From Salinimicrobium gaetbulicola (GTDB taxonomy: Bacteria; Bacteroidota; Bacteroidia; Flavobacteriales; Flavobacteriaceae): a DNA stretch of 64,000 bases. A model generated the notes under the pieces. It was not told the DNA's origin. It searched no databases and worked only from the letters and a program-made list of their open reading frames with translations. Both the position numbers and the translations under genes were made by a program. Location: contig NZ_JBHTJP010000035.1 of NCBI RefSeq assembly GCF_042676025.1, positions 1 through 64,000 of the forward strand, given 5' to 3'. Positions 51,431 through 58,824 of this stretch are shown in pieces; position 1 is the stretch's first letter; every line of letters starts with the position of its first letter.

Positions 51431-51457
51431 AAAAATCCTGCTTCGGCAGGATTTTTT
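51431..51457 (+). terminator. Terminator of aspS
   Basis: AAAAATCCTGC/GCAGGATTTTT with a TTCG tetraloop, which is very stable. It ends only 15 bases before the ATG of the ClC gene, so that gene needs a promoter inside or upstream of the hairpin, or depends on read-through. Confidence 0.9.
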
Positions 51458-51471
51458 GGTCATTTAAGAAG

Positions 51472-53265
51472 ATGCCGGGGAAAAAGAGAAATCCGTTACT
51501 GCTTAGGTTCCTCATCTGGAGGACCAAGAACATGACGCAGCAGCAGTTCGTGATGTTGTTGAGCGCCCTCATTGGGCTTACGGCTGGGATAGGAGCGGTG
51601 GTGATCAAGAACCTCACTCACTTTATTCAGGAATTACTGGAGGGAAAGTTCATTAATTATTACCATCATGCCTTTTACTTTGTATTCCCTATTATCGGAC
51701 TAACGCTCACCGCATTTATTATCAGGTACGTAATTAAAAGTCCGATAGGCCACGGTATTCCCTCTACCCTATATGCCATCTCGAAGAAGAAAGGTATTAT
51801 GCGACCTTTACAAATGTATGCCTCGCTTATAACGGCGCCTATTACAGTAGGTTTTGGAGGATCTGTCGGTCTGGAGGGACCTACGGTTGCTACCGGGGCA
51901 TCTTTGGGTTCGAACATTTCAAGGATGTTCAACATGAACCAGACCACCCGAACTTTATTGATTGGTTGTGCAGCGGCAGGAGCAATGTCCTCGATCTTTA
52001 AGGCTCCTATTGCTGCGATCATCTTTGCGATAGAAGTTTTTAGTCTTGACCTGACTATTGCATCCCTGCTTCCTTTACTTTTAGCTTCGGTTTCGGCCAT
52101 CCTTACCTCCTATTTCTTTTTTGGATCGGGAACAGTTTTACCTTTTACACTTAAGGATAGTTTTGTGATAGCAGATGTACCTTACTACGTATTACTGGGT
52201 GTCATCGCGGCGCTCTGCTCAATCTATTTTACCAAGGTCTATTTTAAGATCAATGATCTTTTTAAAAATATTAACTCCAGGTTACACCGACTTCTGTTGG
52301 GAGGATCACTTTTAGGACTGCTCATTTATTTTATTCCTCCATTGTATGGGGAAGGTTATGACGTGATCAATAACCTGCTACAGGAAGATTACCTGAAAGC
52401 GATGGGGAATAACCCCTTTACAGCTTATATGGATAACTTCTGGATCGTGATAAGCCTTCTGGCCGGGCTTGTGATCTTTAAGATCGTTGCCACTTCCCTC
52501 ACCTTTAACGCTGGTGGAGTTGGTGGGATTTTCGCACCTGTTTTGTTCATGGGAAGTACAATGGGCCATTGCGTCGCCCTTTTCCTTAACCACCTTAATA
52601 TTCTGAAAAGTCCGCTTTCAGTAAGTAATTTTACCCTGGTAGGAATGGCCGGATTAATGGCCGGGGTGTTACAGGCGCCACTTACAGCTATTTTCCTCAT
52701 TGCCGAACTCACTCACGGTTACGAATTGTTCGTGCCGTTAATGATCACGGCTGCCATTTCGTTTATGATCACCACACGTTTTCTGCCTCATTCTGTTTAT
52801 ACTATGGAACTGGCAGTACGCGGGGAGTTAATAACCCATAACAAAGATCACGCGGTACTTACCTTAATGGAGATCAACCAGGTCATTGAAAAGAATTTCA
52901 TTCCTTTAAAACTTGGTATGACCCTTGGTGAAATAGTTTATAAAGGGGTGGTTAAATCTTCCAGAAACATATTTCCCGTGGTTGATAAGGACAATAATTT
53001 TATGGGTATCTTGCTGCTGGACGATATTCGGCCTGTCATGTTCGACAAAAACCTGTACGACACGGTTAAGATCGACGAACTTATGCAAAGCGCACCCGAA
53101 GTTATTGACCGGAACGCCGATGGCGTTAAAAGCATCATGAAAAAATTCCAGGACAGCGATGCCTGGAACCTACCAGTCGTAAGTCATGGCAAATACCAGG
53201 GCTTCGTTTCCAAATCAAAATTATTGACCGCTTATCGTAAAAAATTAATAGAAGTAACAGTTTAA
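51472..53265 (+). CDS. ClC family chloride channel/antiporter with CBS domains
   Basis: A 597-residue protein. The ClC membrane part (about residues 25-440) shows the selectivity-filter segments 'GHGIPSTLYAISKK', 'GGSVGLEGPTVATGASLGSNIS' with the gating Glu, and 'GGVGGIFAPVLFMGSTMG'. The internal proton Glu of antiporters seems kept in 'IAAIIFAIEVFSLD', favouring an H+/Cl- exchanger. The C-terminal part (about 455-590) holds two CBS motifs ('VVKSSRNIFPVVDKDNNFMGILLLDDIR' and 'FQDSDAWNLPVVSHGKYQGFVSKSKLLTAYR') that may sense nucleotides. The next small gene follows after two bases. Confidence 0.93.
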   Translation: MPGKKRNPLLLRFLIWRTKNMTQQQFVMLLSALIGLTAGIGAVVIKNLTHFIQELLEGKFINYYHHAFYFVFPIIGLTLTAFIIRYVIKSPIGHGIPSTLYAISKKKGIMRPLQMYASLITAPITVGFGGSVGLEGPTVATGASLGSNISRMFNMNQTTRTLLIGCAAAGAMSSIFKAPIAAIIFAIEVFSLDLTIASLLPLLLASVSAILTSYFFFGSGTVLPFTLKDSFVIADVPYYVLLGVIAALCSIYFTKVYFKINDLFKNINSRLHRLLLGGSLLGLLIYFIPPLYGEGYDVINNLLQEDYLKAMGNNPFTAYMDNFWIVISLLAGLVIFKIVATSLTFNAGGVGGIFAPVLFMGSTMGHCVALFLNHLNILKSPLSVSNFTLVGMAGLMAGVLQAPLTAIFLIAELTHGYELFVPLMITAAISFMITTRFLPHSVYTMELAVRGELITHNKDHAVLTLMEINQVIEKNFIPLKLGMTLGEIVYKGVVKSSRNIFPVVDKDNNFMGILLLDDIRPVMFDKNLYDTVKIDELMQSAPEVIDRNADGVKSIMKKFQDSDAWNLPVVSHGKYQGFVSKSKLLTAYRKKLIEVTV

Positions 53266-53267
53266 TT

Positions 53268-53507
53268 ATGAATACTTTAATGAAAATAATCGGTATCCTG
53301 ATCCTCCTGGCAATTGGAGTCGGATACTATTTTAGACTGAACGAAGATGTTCAAACAGGTGACCGCATTATAGGTATCGCAGTGCTTGCAAGTGCTTTCA
53401 TACTTATGCCCATCTTCCTCTACCATAGATGGAAGGGGAAAAAATTAAAAGATTACACACTTTCAGATGAAAATTTGAAAAAAATGAAAGAGAGAAACAG
53501 GGACTAA
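53268..53507 (+). CDS. Small two-helix membrane protein
   Basis: A 79-residue protein with two membrane helices (about residues 3-22 and 33-52), an acidic connecting loop and a charged C-terminal tail (LKKMKERNRD). Its ATG lies two bases after the ClC stop codon, so it is probably translated with the channel. No family recognised; a subunit or regulator of the channel is possible only by position. Confidence 0.7.
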   Translation: MNTLMKIIGILILLAIGVGYYFRLNEDVQTGDRIIGIAVLASAFILMPIFLYHRWKGKKLKDYTLSDENLKKMKERNRD

Positions 53508-53573
53508 ATCTCAGAAAATAAAATTTTTAGAAATAAATAACACTTTCATTAACAACTGTTTCAAGAATTAGTC

Positions 53574-53581
53574 TATGTTTG
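53574..53581 (+). promoter_or_regulatory. Probable -7 element of the cold-shock gene
   Basis: TATGTTTG matches TAnnTTTG. It leaves a leader of about 25 bases that is almost entirely A/T before the ATG at 53610, shorter than the long cspA leaders of enterobacteria. Confidence 0.55.
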
Positions 53582-53609
53582 TACTTTATTAATTATTATT
53601 TTTTTTACA

Positions 53610-53804
53610 ATGGAAGGTACAGTTAAATTTTTCAATGAGTCTAAAGGTTACGGATTCATCACCAACGACGAAACAGGAAGAGACATCTTCGTACACGTTA
53701 CCGGTTTAAACGGTGAGTCACTTAATGAAGGTGACAAAGTGGAGTATGTTGAAGAAGAAGGAAGAAAAGGAATGACCGCAGCTCAAGTGCGTGTTATCGG
53801 ATAA
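53610..53804 (+). CDS. cspA: Cold-shock domain protein
   Basis: A 64-residue single CSD protein with both RNA-binding motifs, RNP1 'SKGYGFITND' (K-G-Y/F-G-F-I) and RNP2 'DIFVHVTGL' (V-F-V-H). The start MEGTVKFFNESKGYGFI is typical for Bacteroidota members. It binds single-stranded RNA or DNA and melts mRNA secondary structure. Monocistronic, with its own promoter and strong terminator. Symbol by family; it may be one of several paralogues. Confidence 0.95.
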   Translation: MEGTVKFFNESKGYGFITNDETGRDIFVHVTGLNGESLNEGDKVEYVEEEGRKGMTAAQVRVIG

Positions 53805-53824
53805 TATAAAGTTATTTGTATTTC

Positions 53825-53849
53825 AAACGTCCTGCCAGGCAGGACGTTT
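53825..53849 (+). terminator. Terminator of the cold-shock gene
   Basis: Stem AAACGTCCTGC/GCAGGACGTTT with a three-base loop and a run of nine T. Confidence 0.9.
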
Positions 53850-53872
53850 TTTTTTGCCTTTATTTTTCTTAT

Positions 53873-54826
53873 CTAATCATAGTGAACTTCCTTCACACCT
53901 TCCAGCATCTCTGTTGTCATCCTGTCTAGGTCAAACTCATGCTTCCATCCCCAGTCCTCACGGGCACTGCTATCATCAATACTTGACGGCCATGAATCAG
54001 CGATCGCCTGCCTAAAGTCAGGAGCGTAATCGATCTCAAATTCAGGAATGTGTTTTTGAATTGCCTCAGCCAGAGTCTTAGGAGTAAAATTAAGAGCAGC
54101 GAGGTTATAAGAAGATCTTACTTTCACCTCTTCCGCAGGAGTTTCCATCAAAGAAATCGTAGCTCTAATCGCATCATCCATAAACATCATTGGAAGTTCG
54201 GTATCCTCTTTAAGGAAGGAGGTATATTTTTGATTTTTCAGGGCCTCATGATAGATCTCCACAGCATAGTCTGTAGTTCCACCTCCGGGAGGAGTCTTGT
54301 AACTGATCAAGCCGGGATAACGCACACTTCTTACATCTACCCCAAATTTGTTATGGTAGTATTCACACCAGCGCTCCCCGGCCTGCTTACTAATCCCGTA
54401 TACCGTGCTTGGTTCCATGATCGTGGTTTGAGGGGTATCATGTTTTGGAGTGGTAGGTCCGAAGACCGCAATACTAGATGGCCAGAAGACCTTTGAAACT
54501 TTTTTATCCTTTGCCAGGTTCAACACATGAAATAGCGAATTCATGTTCAAGGCCCAGCCTTTCATTGGAAATTTTTCAGCAGTAGCGCTCAGCATGGCTG
54601 CCATCAAATAAACCTCATCGATCTCGTGTTGAATGACTAGGTCCTGAATTTGCTCAAAGTTAGTAGCATCGGCGATCTCAAAAGGTCCCGAAGCCATTAG
54701 CTCAGGGCTGCCCTCCCTAATATCGCTGGCAATTACGTTCTTATTGCCAACCTTTTCCCGCAAAGCCATAGTAAGTTCGGTTCCTATTTGCCCGCAAGCA
54801 CCAATAATCAATATCTTTGAAGCCAT
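53873..54826 (-). CDS. L-threonine 3-dehydrogenase, short-chain (epimerase-like) type
   Basis: A 317-residue extended short-chain dehydrogenase: NAD-binding 'KILIIGACGQIGTELTMALREKVG', 'VYLMAAMLSATAEKFP', the catalytic 'STVYGISKQAGERWCEYYHNKFGVDVRSVRYPGLISYKTPPGGGTTDYAVEIYHEAL' with Tyr-x-x-x-Lys, and 'ELPMMFMDDAIRATISLM'. This matches the UDP-galactose-epimerase-like threonine dehydrogenase described from Flavobacterium frigidimaris, which oxidises L-threonine to 2-amino-3-oxobutyrate with NAD. The zinc-dependent Tdh type is unrelated. Kbl, the next enzyme, is not adjacent. Monocistronic. Confidence 0.9.
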   Translation of the reverse strand: MASKILIIGACGQIGTELTMALREKVGNKNVIASDIREGSPELMASGPFEIADATNFEQIQDLVIQHEIDEVYLMAAMLSATAEKFPMKGWALNMNSLFHVLNLAKDKKVSKVFWPSSIAVFGPTTPKHDTPQTTIMEPSTVYGISKQAGERWCEYYHNKFGVDVRSVRYPGLISYKTPPGGGTTDYAVEIYHEALKNQKYTSFLKEDTELPMMFMDDAIRATISLMETPAEEVKVRSSYNLAALNFTPKTLAEAIQKHIPEFEIDYAPDFRQAIADSWPSSIDDSSAREDWGWKHEFDLDRMTTEMLEGVKEVHYD

Positions 54827-54849
54827 AAAAATTCTGTTTTTGAGTTAAG

Positions 54850-54857
54850 CAAAGATA
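54850..54857 (-). promoter_or_regulatory. Probable -7 element of the threonine dehydrogenase gene
   Basis: On the minus strand the bases read TATCTTTG, matching TAnnTTTG, about 24 bases before the ATG. Confidence 0.5.
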
Positions 54858-54979
54858 TCTATTTCGAGAAAGATGAGAAACCACAGGTCCTAAATCCTTG
54901 CTGAAAGTCCCGATTTATTTTTTACTTCGGAAGCATTCATCAGAAACAGAAATTAAGGTGTAAACCCTATCTTTAAAAA

Positions 54980-55579
54980 ATGAAAAAAATACTCTTTTTA
55001 CTCTCCATATTGACACTGATCTCCTGCAAGGAAAATGTTCAGCAGAAAACGGAAACCACGGCTACAAACGGTTCTAAATTTTCAGATACCCTGAAAGTTA
55101 CCACCAACCGAAAAGTCAACTTGTTGCCCGAAGCCAAAACTGAAGTGAGTCAATGGCTGGCCTATGTAACTGCTCAAAATGAGATCGAGTCGCTACGCAC
55201 CAGCACCGGGCGTGATATTCTGGATACTTCCAACAGCATAATGCAGATAATGGAATCTCTTTCAACTTCAATTCCGGATAGTTTAAGAACTACGGCCGTT
55301 AATTCCCGGGCGAACGTTTTGCTAACAAAAGCGAAGATCCTGCATCAGCTGGCGAACAAAAAAGAGAAAAATGCCGATGAAATTTTTGAGGTCGCCAACG
55401 ACCTGATCGTCGAATTCGACAATTTCAAATTACAGCTAAATGAGCTCTATTTAAAAAGTCCGGGAGATTTTGAACTGGAACTGGATGAAGAATTCGAAAA
55501 GGCAAAAGAAGAAGCCCTTGAAGCGGAACCCACGAGGGATTCATTAGATGAAGATGTAGATCCCAACGCCTTCAGGTAA
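54980..55579 (+). CDS. Lipoprotein of unknown function
   Basis: A 199-residue lipoprotein (signal MKKILFLLSILTLISCKEN, Cys16). The mature part is helical and highly charged, with a probable coiled coil around residues 110-150 and a very acidic end ('ELELDEEFEKAKEEALEAEPTRDSLDEDVDPNAF'). It resembles no family I can name. Monocistronic; convergent with the toxin gene, 17 bases apart, without an obvious terminator between them. Confidence 0.75.
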   Translation: MKKILFLLSILTLISCKENVQQKTETTATNGSKFSDTLKVTTNRKVNLLPEAKTEVSQWLAYVTAQNEIESLRTSTGRDILDTSNSIMQIMESLSTSIPDSLRTTAVNSRANVLLTKAKILHQLANKKEKNADEIFEVANDLIVEFDNFKLQLNELYLKSPGDFELELDEEFEKAKEEALEAEPTRDSLDEDVDPNAFR

Positions 55580-55596
55580 TCCCTTTTTAAACAACT

Positions 55597-56055
55597 CTAT
55601 TTGAATAACCTTTCATCAAAAGGAAATTTTTCAACCGTAGAAATCTTGATCTTCTTAAAATCGGGGTGCTTGGGATTGATCAGGTAATTATGATCTCCAG
55701 GGACCACCGCCGAAGGGATCTTTAACAAACAAAATTCCTCTTTTCTCACAAAGTCATCCCCTACTCCCTGTGTATTGAGATCATAAGGAAACGCATTCCA
55801 GTTTTTAGAGAGTTCAGTTCTTTCTGCGACTGTAAACTTTACTTCGTCAGGGATCTCAATTTCTACCATTACAAAATCATCGGGCATGGTAGCCAGGGTA
55901 AGGTGCACGGCAACTTCGGCCATGGCCAGCGCCCTGCTCTCAGCGGTATAGATGATCTCGGTTCCACGGGAATTCCACCTGCCTCCTACCATGGCAGCTC
56001 CTTTCCCAGAAAGTTCTTCAGAATATTTTTTTCTTGACAACCGGTATACTTTCAT
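55597..56055 (-). CDS. RES-domain toxin
   Basis: A 152-residue RES family protein, the toxin half of RES-Xre modules. The conserved residues are visible: 'MKVYRLSRKKYSEELSGKGAAMVGGRWNSRGTEIIYTAESRALAMAEVAVHL', with Arg, Gly-Arg-Trp-Asn-x-x-Gly, Tyr-x-x-x-x-x-x-Leu-Ala and the following Glu. Characterised members (for example MbcT of Mycobacterium) degrade NAD by phosphorolysis or hydrolysis. The ATG overlaps the last base of the antitoxin's stop region (shared base 56055), giving translational coupling after the antitoxin. Confidence 0.92.
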   Translation of the reverse strand: MKVYRLSRKKYSEELSGKGAAMVGGRWNSRGTEIIYTAESRALAMAEVAVHLTLATMPDDFVMVEIEIPDEVKFTVAERTELSKNWNAFPYDLNTQGVGDDFVRKEEFCLLKIPSAVVPGDHNYLINPKHPDFKKIKISTVEKFPFDERLFK

Positions 56056-56540
56056 TACGCGAAGATTCCCTGGTCAATATGGTGCAGTTCTTCTACCACC
56101 AGCTCCTTTCCGTAGGAATCTTTTAGCAACTCCTTCGGTTTCAGATTCCCCAATGCGTAGTTGGGAGTTTGCAGCCACAGGTAAAATTTTTCAGGCCCGA
56201 AAACTGAATTCCCCAGGGAAGTCACCTCAGCCAGTTCCAGAATCTTCTCAGAATGAATCGGCTTAAAAACGTGATTTTTGGAAGCCCTGTATCTCTGTAA
56301 TGTCTTGGTAGAAATATTCAGGATCTCTGCCCACTCTTCTTCGGAAAATGGGGTTTTTTCCTGGATTAATTTAAACAGCCGGTAAGGAATGCCTTCGCGA
56401 ATGGAATGTACAATGAGCATCCTGTTAGACAGGAATTCTTTGTAGGTGATCTCCCTATCACTAAGATTCAGGTGCTGGTCCTGCTCTACCTTTTTGAGAT
56501 AGGTGCGCACCGCTTTATCAATTTTTAAATTGGCTTCCAT
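56055..56540 (-). CDS. Xre/MbcA-type antitoxin (DUF2384)
   Basis: A 161-residue antitoxin with an N-terminal helix-turn-helix region ('FSEEEWAEILNISTKTLQRYRASKNHVF', about residues 70-97) and the C-terminal DUF2384 toxin-binding domain ('KILELAEVTSLGNSVFGPEKFYLWLQTPNYALGNLKPKELLKDSYGKELVVEELHHIDQGIFA', about 100-161). It should neutralise the RES toxin and repress the operon by binding the palindromic site directly upstream of its ATG. Gene order antitoxin-toxin is usual. Confidence 0.92.
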   Translation of the reverse strand: MEANLKIDKAVRTYLKKVEQDQHLNLSDREITYKEFLSNRMLIVHSIREGIPYRLFKLIQEKTPFSEEEWAEILNISTKTLQRYRASKNHVFKPIHSEKILELAEVTSLGNSVFGPEKFYLWLQTPNYALGNLKPKELLKDSYGKELVVEELHHIDQGIFA

Positions 56541-56545
56541 AGCTT

Positions 56546-56578
56546 AGACATTTGTCTGTAAATTTACGACAAATGTCT
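56546..56578 (-). promoter_or_regulatory. Nested palindromic operator of the RES-Xre operon
   Basis: Perfect 11-base arms AGACATTTGTC (56546-56556) and GACAAATGTCT (56568-56578) surround a second palindrome GTAAATTTAC (56558-56567). Each arm is itself nearly palindromic (GACA-NN-TGTC), so the site offers two dyads with centres 22 bases apart, two helical turns. It lies 5 bases upstream of the antitoxin ATG and covers the expected -7 region (TAAATTTA), as an autorepressor site should. Confidence 0.75.
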
Positions 56579-56669
56579 TTAATAATTTAAATCTTATTGG
56601 AAAATAATCTATACAAGTATGAAAACGTAACATTTGGGCCCGAAAGTCGTCTTAGTAAAAAAGCTTTTC

Positions 56670-58181
56670 ATGAGATCTTTCCGCTATATATTCACATTAC
56701 TTCTATTTTCAATTATCAGTTTTACTGCTGAAGCACAGGAAATAAAAGCCCGGGTGCTGGACGCTGAAACTAAGGAGCCGATACAATACGCGAACGTGCT
56801 TTTTGGTGAACACCACGGTGTAGTAACCAATGACGAAGGATACTTCAGTTTTACTACCGGAAAACTTCCGAAGTCCATCAAGATCTCTTCTTTGGGTTAT
56901 GATGCTCAGGAATTGGATCCCAATGAAGTTCAGAATAAGACCATTCTATTAAAACCTTCCACCATCGAACTTGGAGAGGTCTTTCTCTCCAACAAAACGT
57001 TAACTCCAAGTGAGATCCTAGAAAAAGTAAAGGATGAAGTTCCCAACAATTACGATTTAGGCCTTGGTCAAAAAAGAGTCTTTTTGAGACAATCTTATTT
57101 CACCAACATAAAAAAGTTCAAAATGGAGGTAGATGAATCCACTATCCCTGGGATTGATCAAAACCTGATGGACCGCATCACTGCCGAAATGCCAAAATTC
57201 ACCGACTCTTACCGGGAGGTGTTGGGAGATCTTTACGGAAATTACGACAATCAGAAATTTAAAATCGTAAAAGCGGCGAATCTATATAATCCAGAAAACT
57301 CCCAGTCTCTGGAACAGCTCACAGATCACCTGGAAGAAGCCTTCAGAAAGAATCTGAAAAAGGGATCTTTCCTTAAGATCCGATCTGGGATCATTGGAGT
57401 GAAAGTTGACGAAGAGGAATTGGAAGAAAGCATGGCCGATCTGGAAAAAGAGAAAAAGGAAAAGACCCCTGAAGAAATTGCAGAAAGCAATGCCAAAAAT
57501 CAGAAGTACCTCAAGGAGAACGCTACCCAAACTATCAACTCCTTGCTGGGAAACATCTTCTGGAAAAAGGACATTGATTTCGATCTTTTTGAAAAGACCC
57601 GTAAGTATGAACTTACGCTGGAAGGCTACCTGCGGATGGGAGAAAATACTGTTTACGTGATCAATTTTGAACCTAAACGCGGTGCAGATTACAAAGGGAA
57701 GATCTATGTAAACACCCTGGATTACGGGGTACATCGATTGGATTTTGAAAATGTAAAACCGCTGAGCAAGTTCAAATTATTTGGAATTAGCACTTCAAAG
57801 GATGTGCATAAAGGTAAAATGATCTTTACCCGCAACGAGCAGGGCAAATACAGCATTAATTACCTGGAACAGGAAAAAGGCGAAACTGTAGGCCTGGACC
57901 GGCCGCTAACAATTATTGAAAAGAACCGTCATGTACCGGGCCGTAACAAGCAGAACGAACTCGACCTGGACCTTGATTTCAGGGTTGGAGAAGTAGAAAA
58001 AGTGCAGCTGGTTGTATATGAGGACCGACCCCTTGACAAAACCGATTACGAAAAACTCAAAGTGAAGGACGATTTTGAATATCAAAAGTTCAAGACCTAT
58101 AATGCAGATTTCTGGGCCGGGTATAATATTATTGAACCCAATGCTGCTATCCGGAAATTCAGTGCTTTGGAAAAAGAATAA
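56670..58181 (+). CDS. Carboxypeptidase-regulatory-like domain protein (exported)
   Basis: The ATG at 56670 gives 503 residues: signal peptide about 1-23 (ends AEAQ/E), then a CarboxypepD_reg-like beta-sandwich (about 24-105; 'EIKARVLDAETKEPIQYANVLFGEHHGVVTNDEGYFSFTTG'), the domain that also begins SusC-type receptors. The rest is a long region of unknown fold, containing a Lys/Glu-rich helix around residues 245-280 and strands towards the C-terminus. It lacks TonB box, plug and barrel lengths, so it is not a receptor. Function unknown. Monocistronic. Confidence 0.82.
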   Translation: MRSFRYIFTLLLFSIISFTAEAQEIKARVLDAETKEPIQYANVLFGEHHGVVTNDEGYFSFTTGKLPKSIKISSLGYDAQELDPNEVQNKTILLKPSTIELGEVFLSNKTLTPSEILEKVKDEVPNNYDLGLGQKRVFLRQSYFTNIKKFKMEVDESTIPGIDQNLMDRITAEMPKFTDSYREVLGDLYGNYDNQKFKIVKAANLYNPENSQSLEQLTDHLEEAFRKNLKKGSFLKIRSGIIGVKVDEEELEESMADLEKEKKEKTPEEIAESNAKNQKYLKENATQTINSLLGNIFWKKDIDFDLFEKTRKYELTLEGYLRMGENTVYVINFEPKRGADYKGKIYVNTLDYGVHRLDFENVKPLSKFKLFGISTSKDVHKGKMIFTRNEQGKYSINYLEQEKGETVGLDRPLTIIEKNRHVPGRNKQNELDLDLDFRVGEVEKVQLVVYEDRPLDKTDYEKLKVKDDFEYQKFKTYNADFWAGYNIIEPNAAIRKFSALEKE

Positions 58182-58244
58182 GGCCTTTGGTTTCTTCGGA
58201 AAGCAATACCTGAAAATTGTATCTTGGGCTAAATTTTTTAACCC

Positions 58245-58739
58245 ATGAAAAAACTACTTTTTTTAAGCCTGCTCCTGCTTTCAACTTTGGGAGTCAAGGC
58301 ACAATCTGATACTAAGGAAAAGATCAACACGGTGTTGGAAAACTGGCATGATGCGGCCAGCCGTGCCGATTATGACGACTACTTCAACATTATGGCCGAT
58401 GAATCTACTTTCATAGGGACAGATCCTACAGAAAACTGGGAAAAAGGAGAATTCGCTGAATGGTCTAAGCCTTATTTTGACAAAGGCAAAGCCTGGAGTT
58501 TTTCTACTTTAGAAAGAAATATTTTTCTAAAACAGGACTGCGAGATCGCCTGGTTCGATGAACTTTTGGAAACCCACATGGGAATTTGCCGCGGCTCTGG
58601 CGTTATGACTTATGAGGAAGGGGAATGGAAGGTTAAACATTATGTGCTTTCCATTGAGATCCCGAATGAAAATGTTGACGAGATCACCCTTATCAAAAAA
58701 GATTTTGACACCAGGCTGATGGAAAAGCTAAAAAAATAG
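58245..58739 (+). CDS. SnoaL-like/NTF2-fold exported protein
   Basis: A 164-residue protein with signal peptide (about 1-19, ends VKAQ/S) and one NTF2-fold domain: 'INTVLENWHDAASRADYDDYFNIMADESTFIGTDPTENWEKGEFAEWSKPYF', followed by 'CEIAWFDELLETHMGICRGSGVMTYEEGEWKVKHYVLSIEIPNE'. This is the DUF4440/SnoaL_3 pattern in Bacteroidota. Such domains bind small ligands or act as simple enzymes; nothing more specific is visible. Confidence 0.82.
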   Translation: MKKLLFLSLLLLSTLGVKAQSDTKEKINTVLENWHDAASRADYDDYFNIMADESTFIGTDPTENWEKGEFAEWSKPYFDKGKAWSFSTLERNIFLKQDCEIAWFDELLETHMGICRGSGVMTYEEGEWKVKHYVLSIEIPNENVDEITLIKKDFDTRLMEKLKK

Positions 58740-58824
58740 TCCTTTCGGGACGGTTTTTGATGCTTCGGCTTCCGAAGAAATTTAACGACTTTAACATATA
58801 TACTTAACTTCAATTTTATCATCA

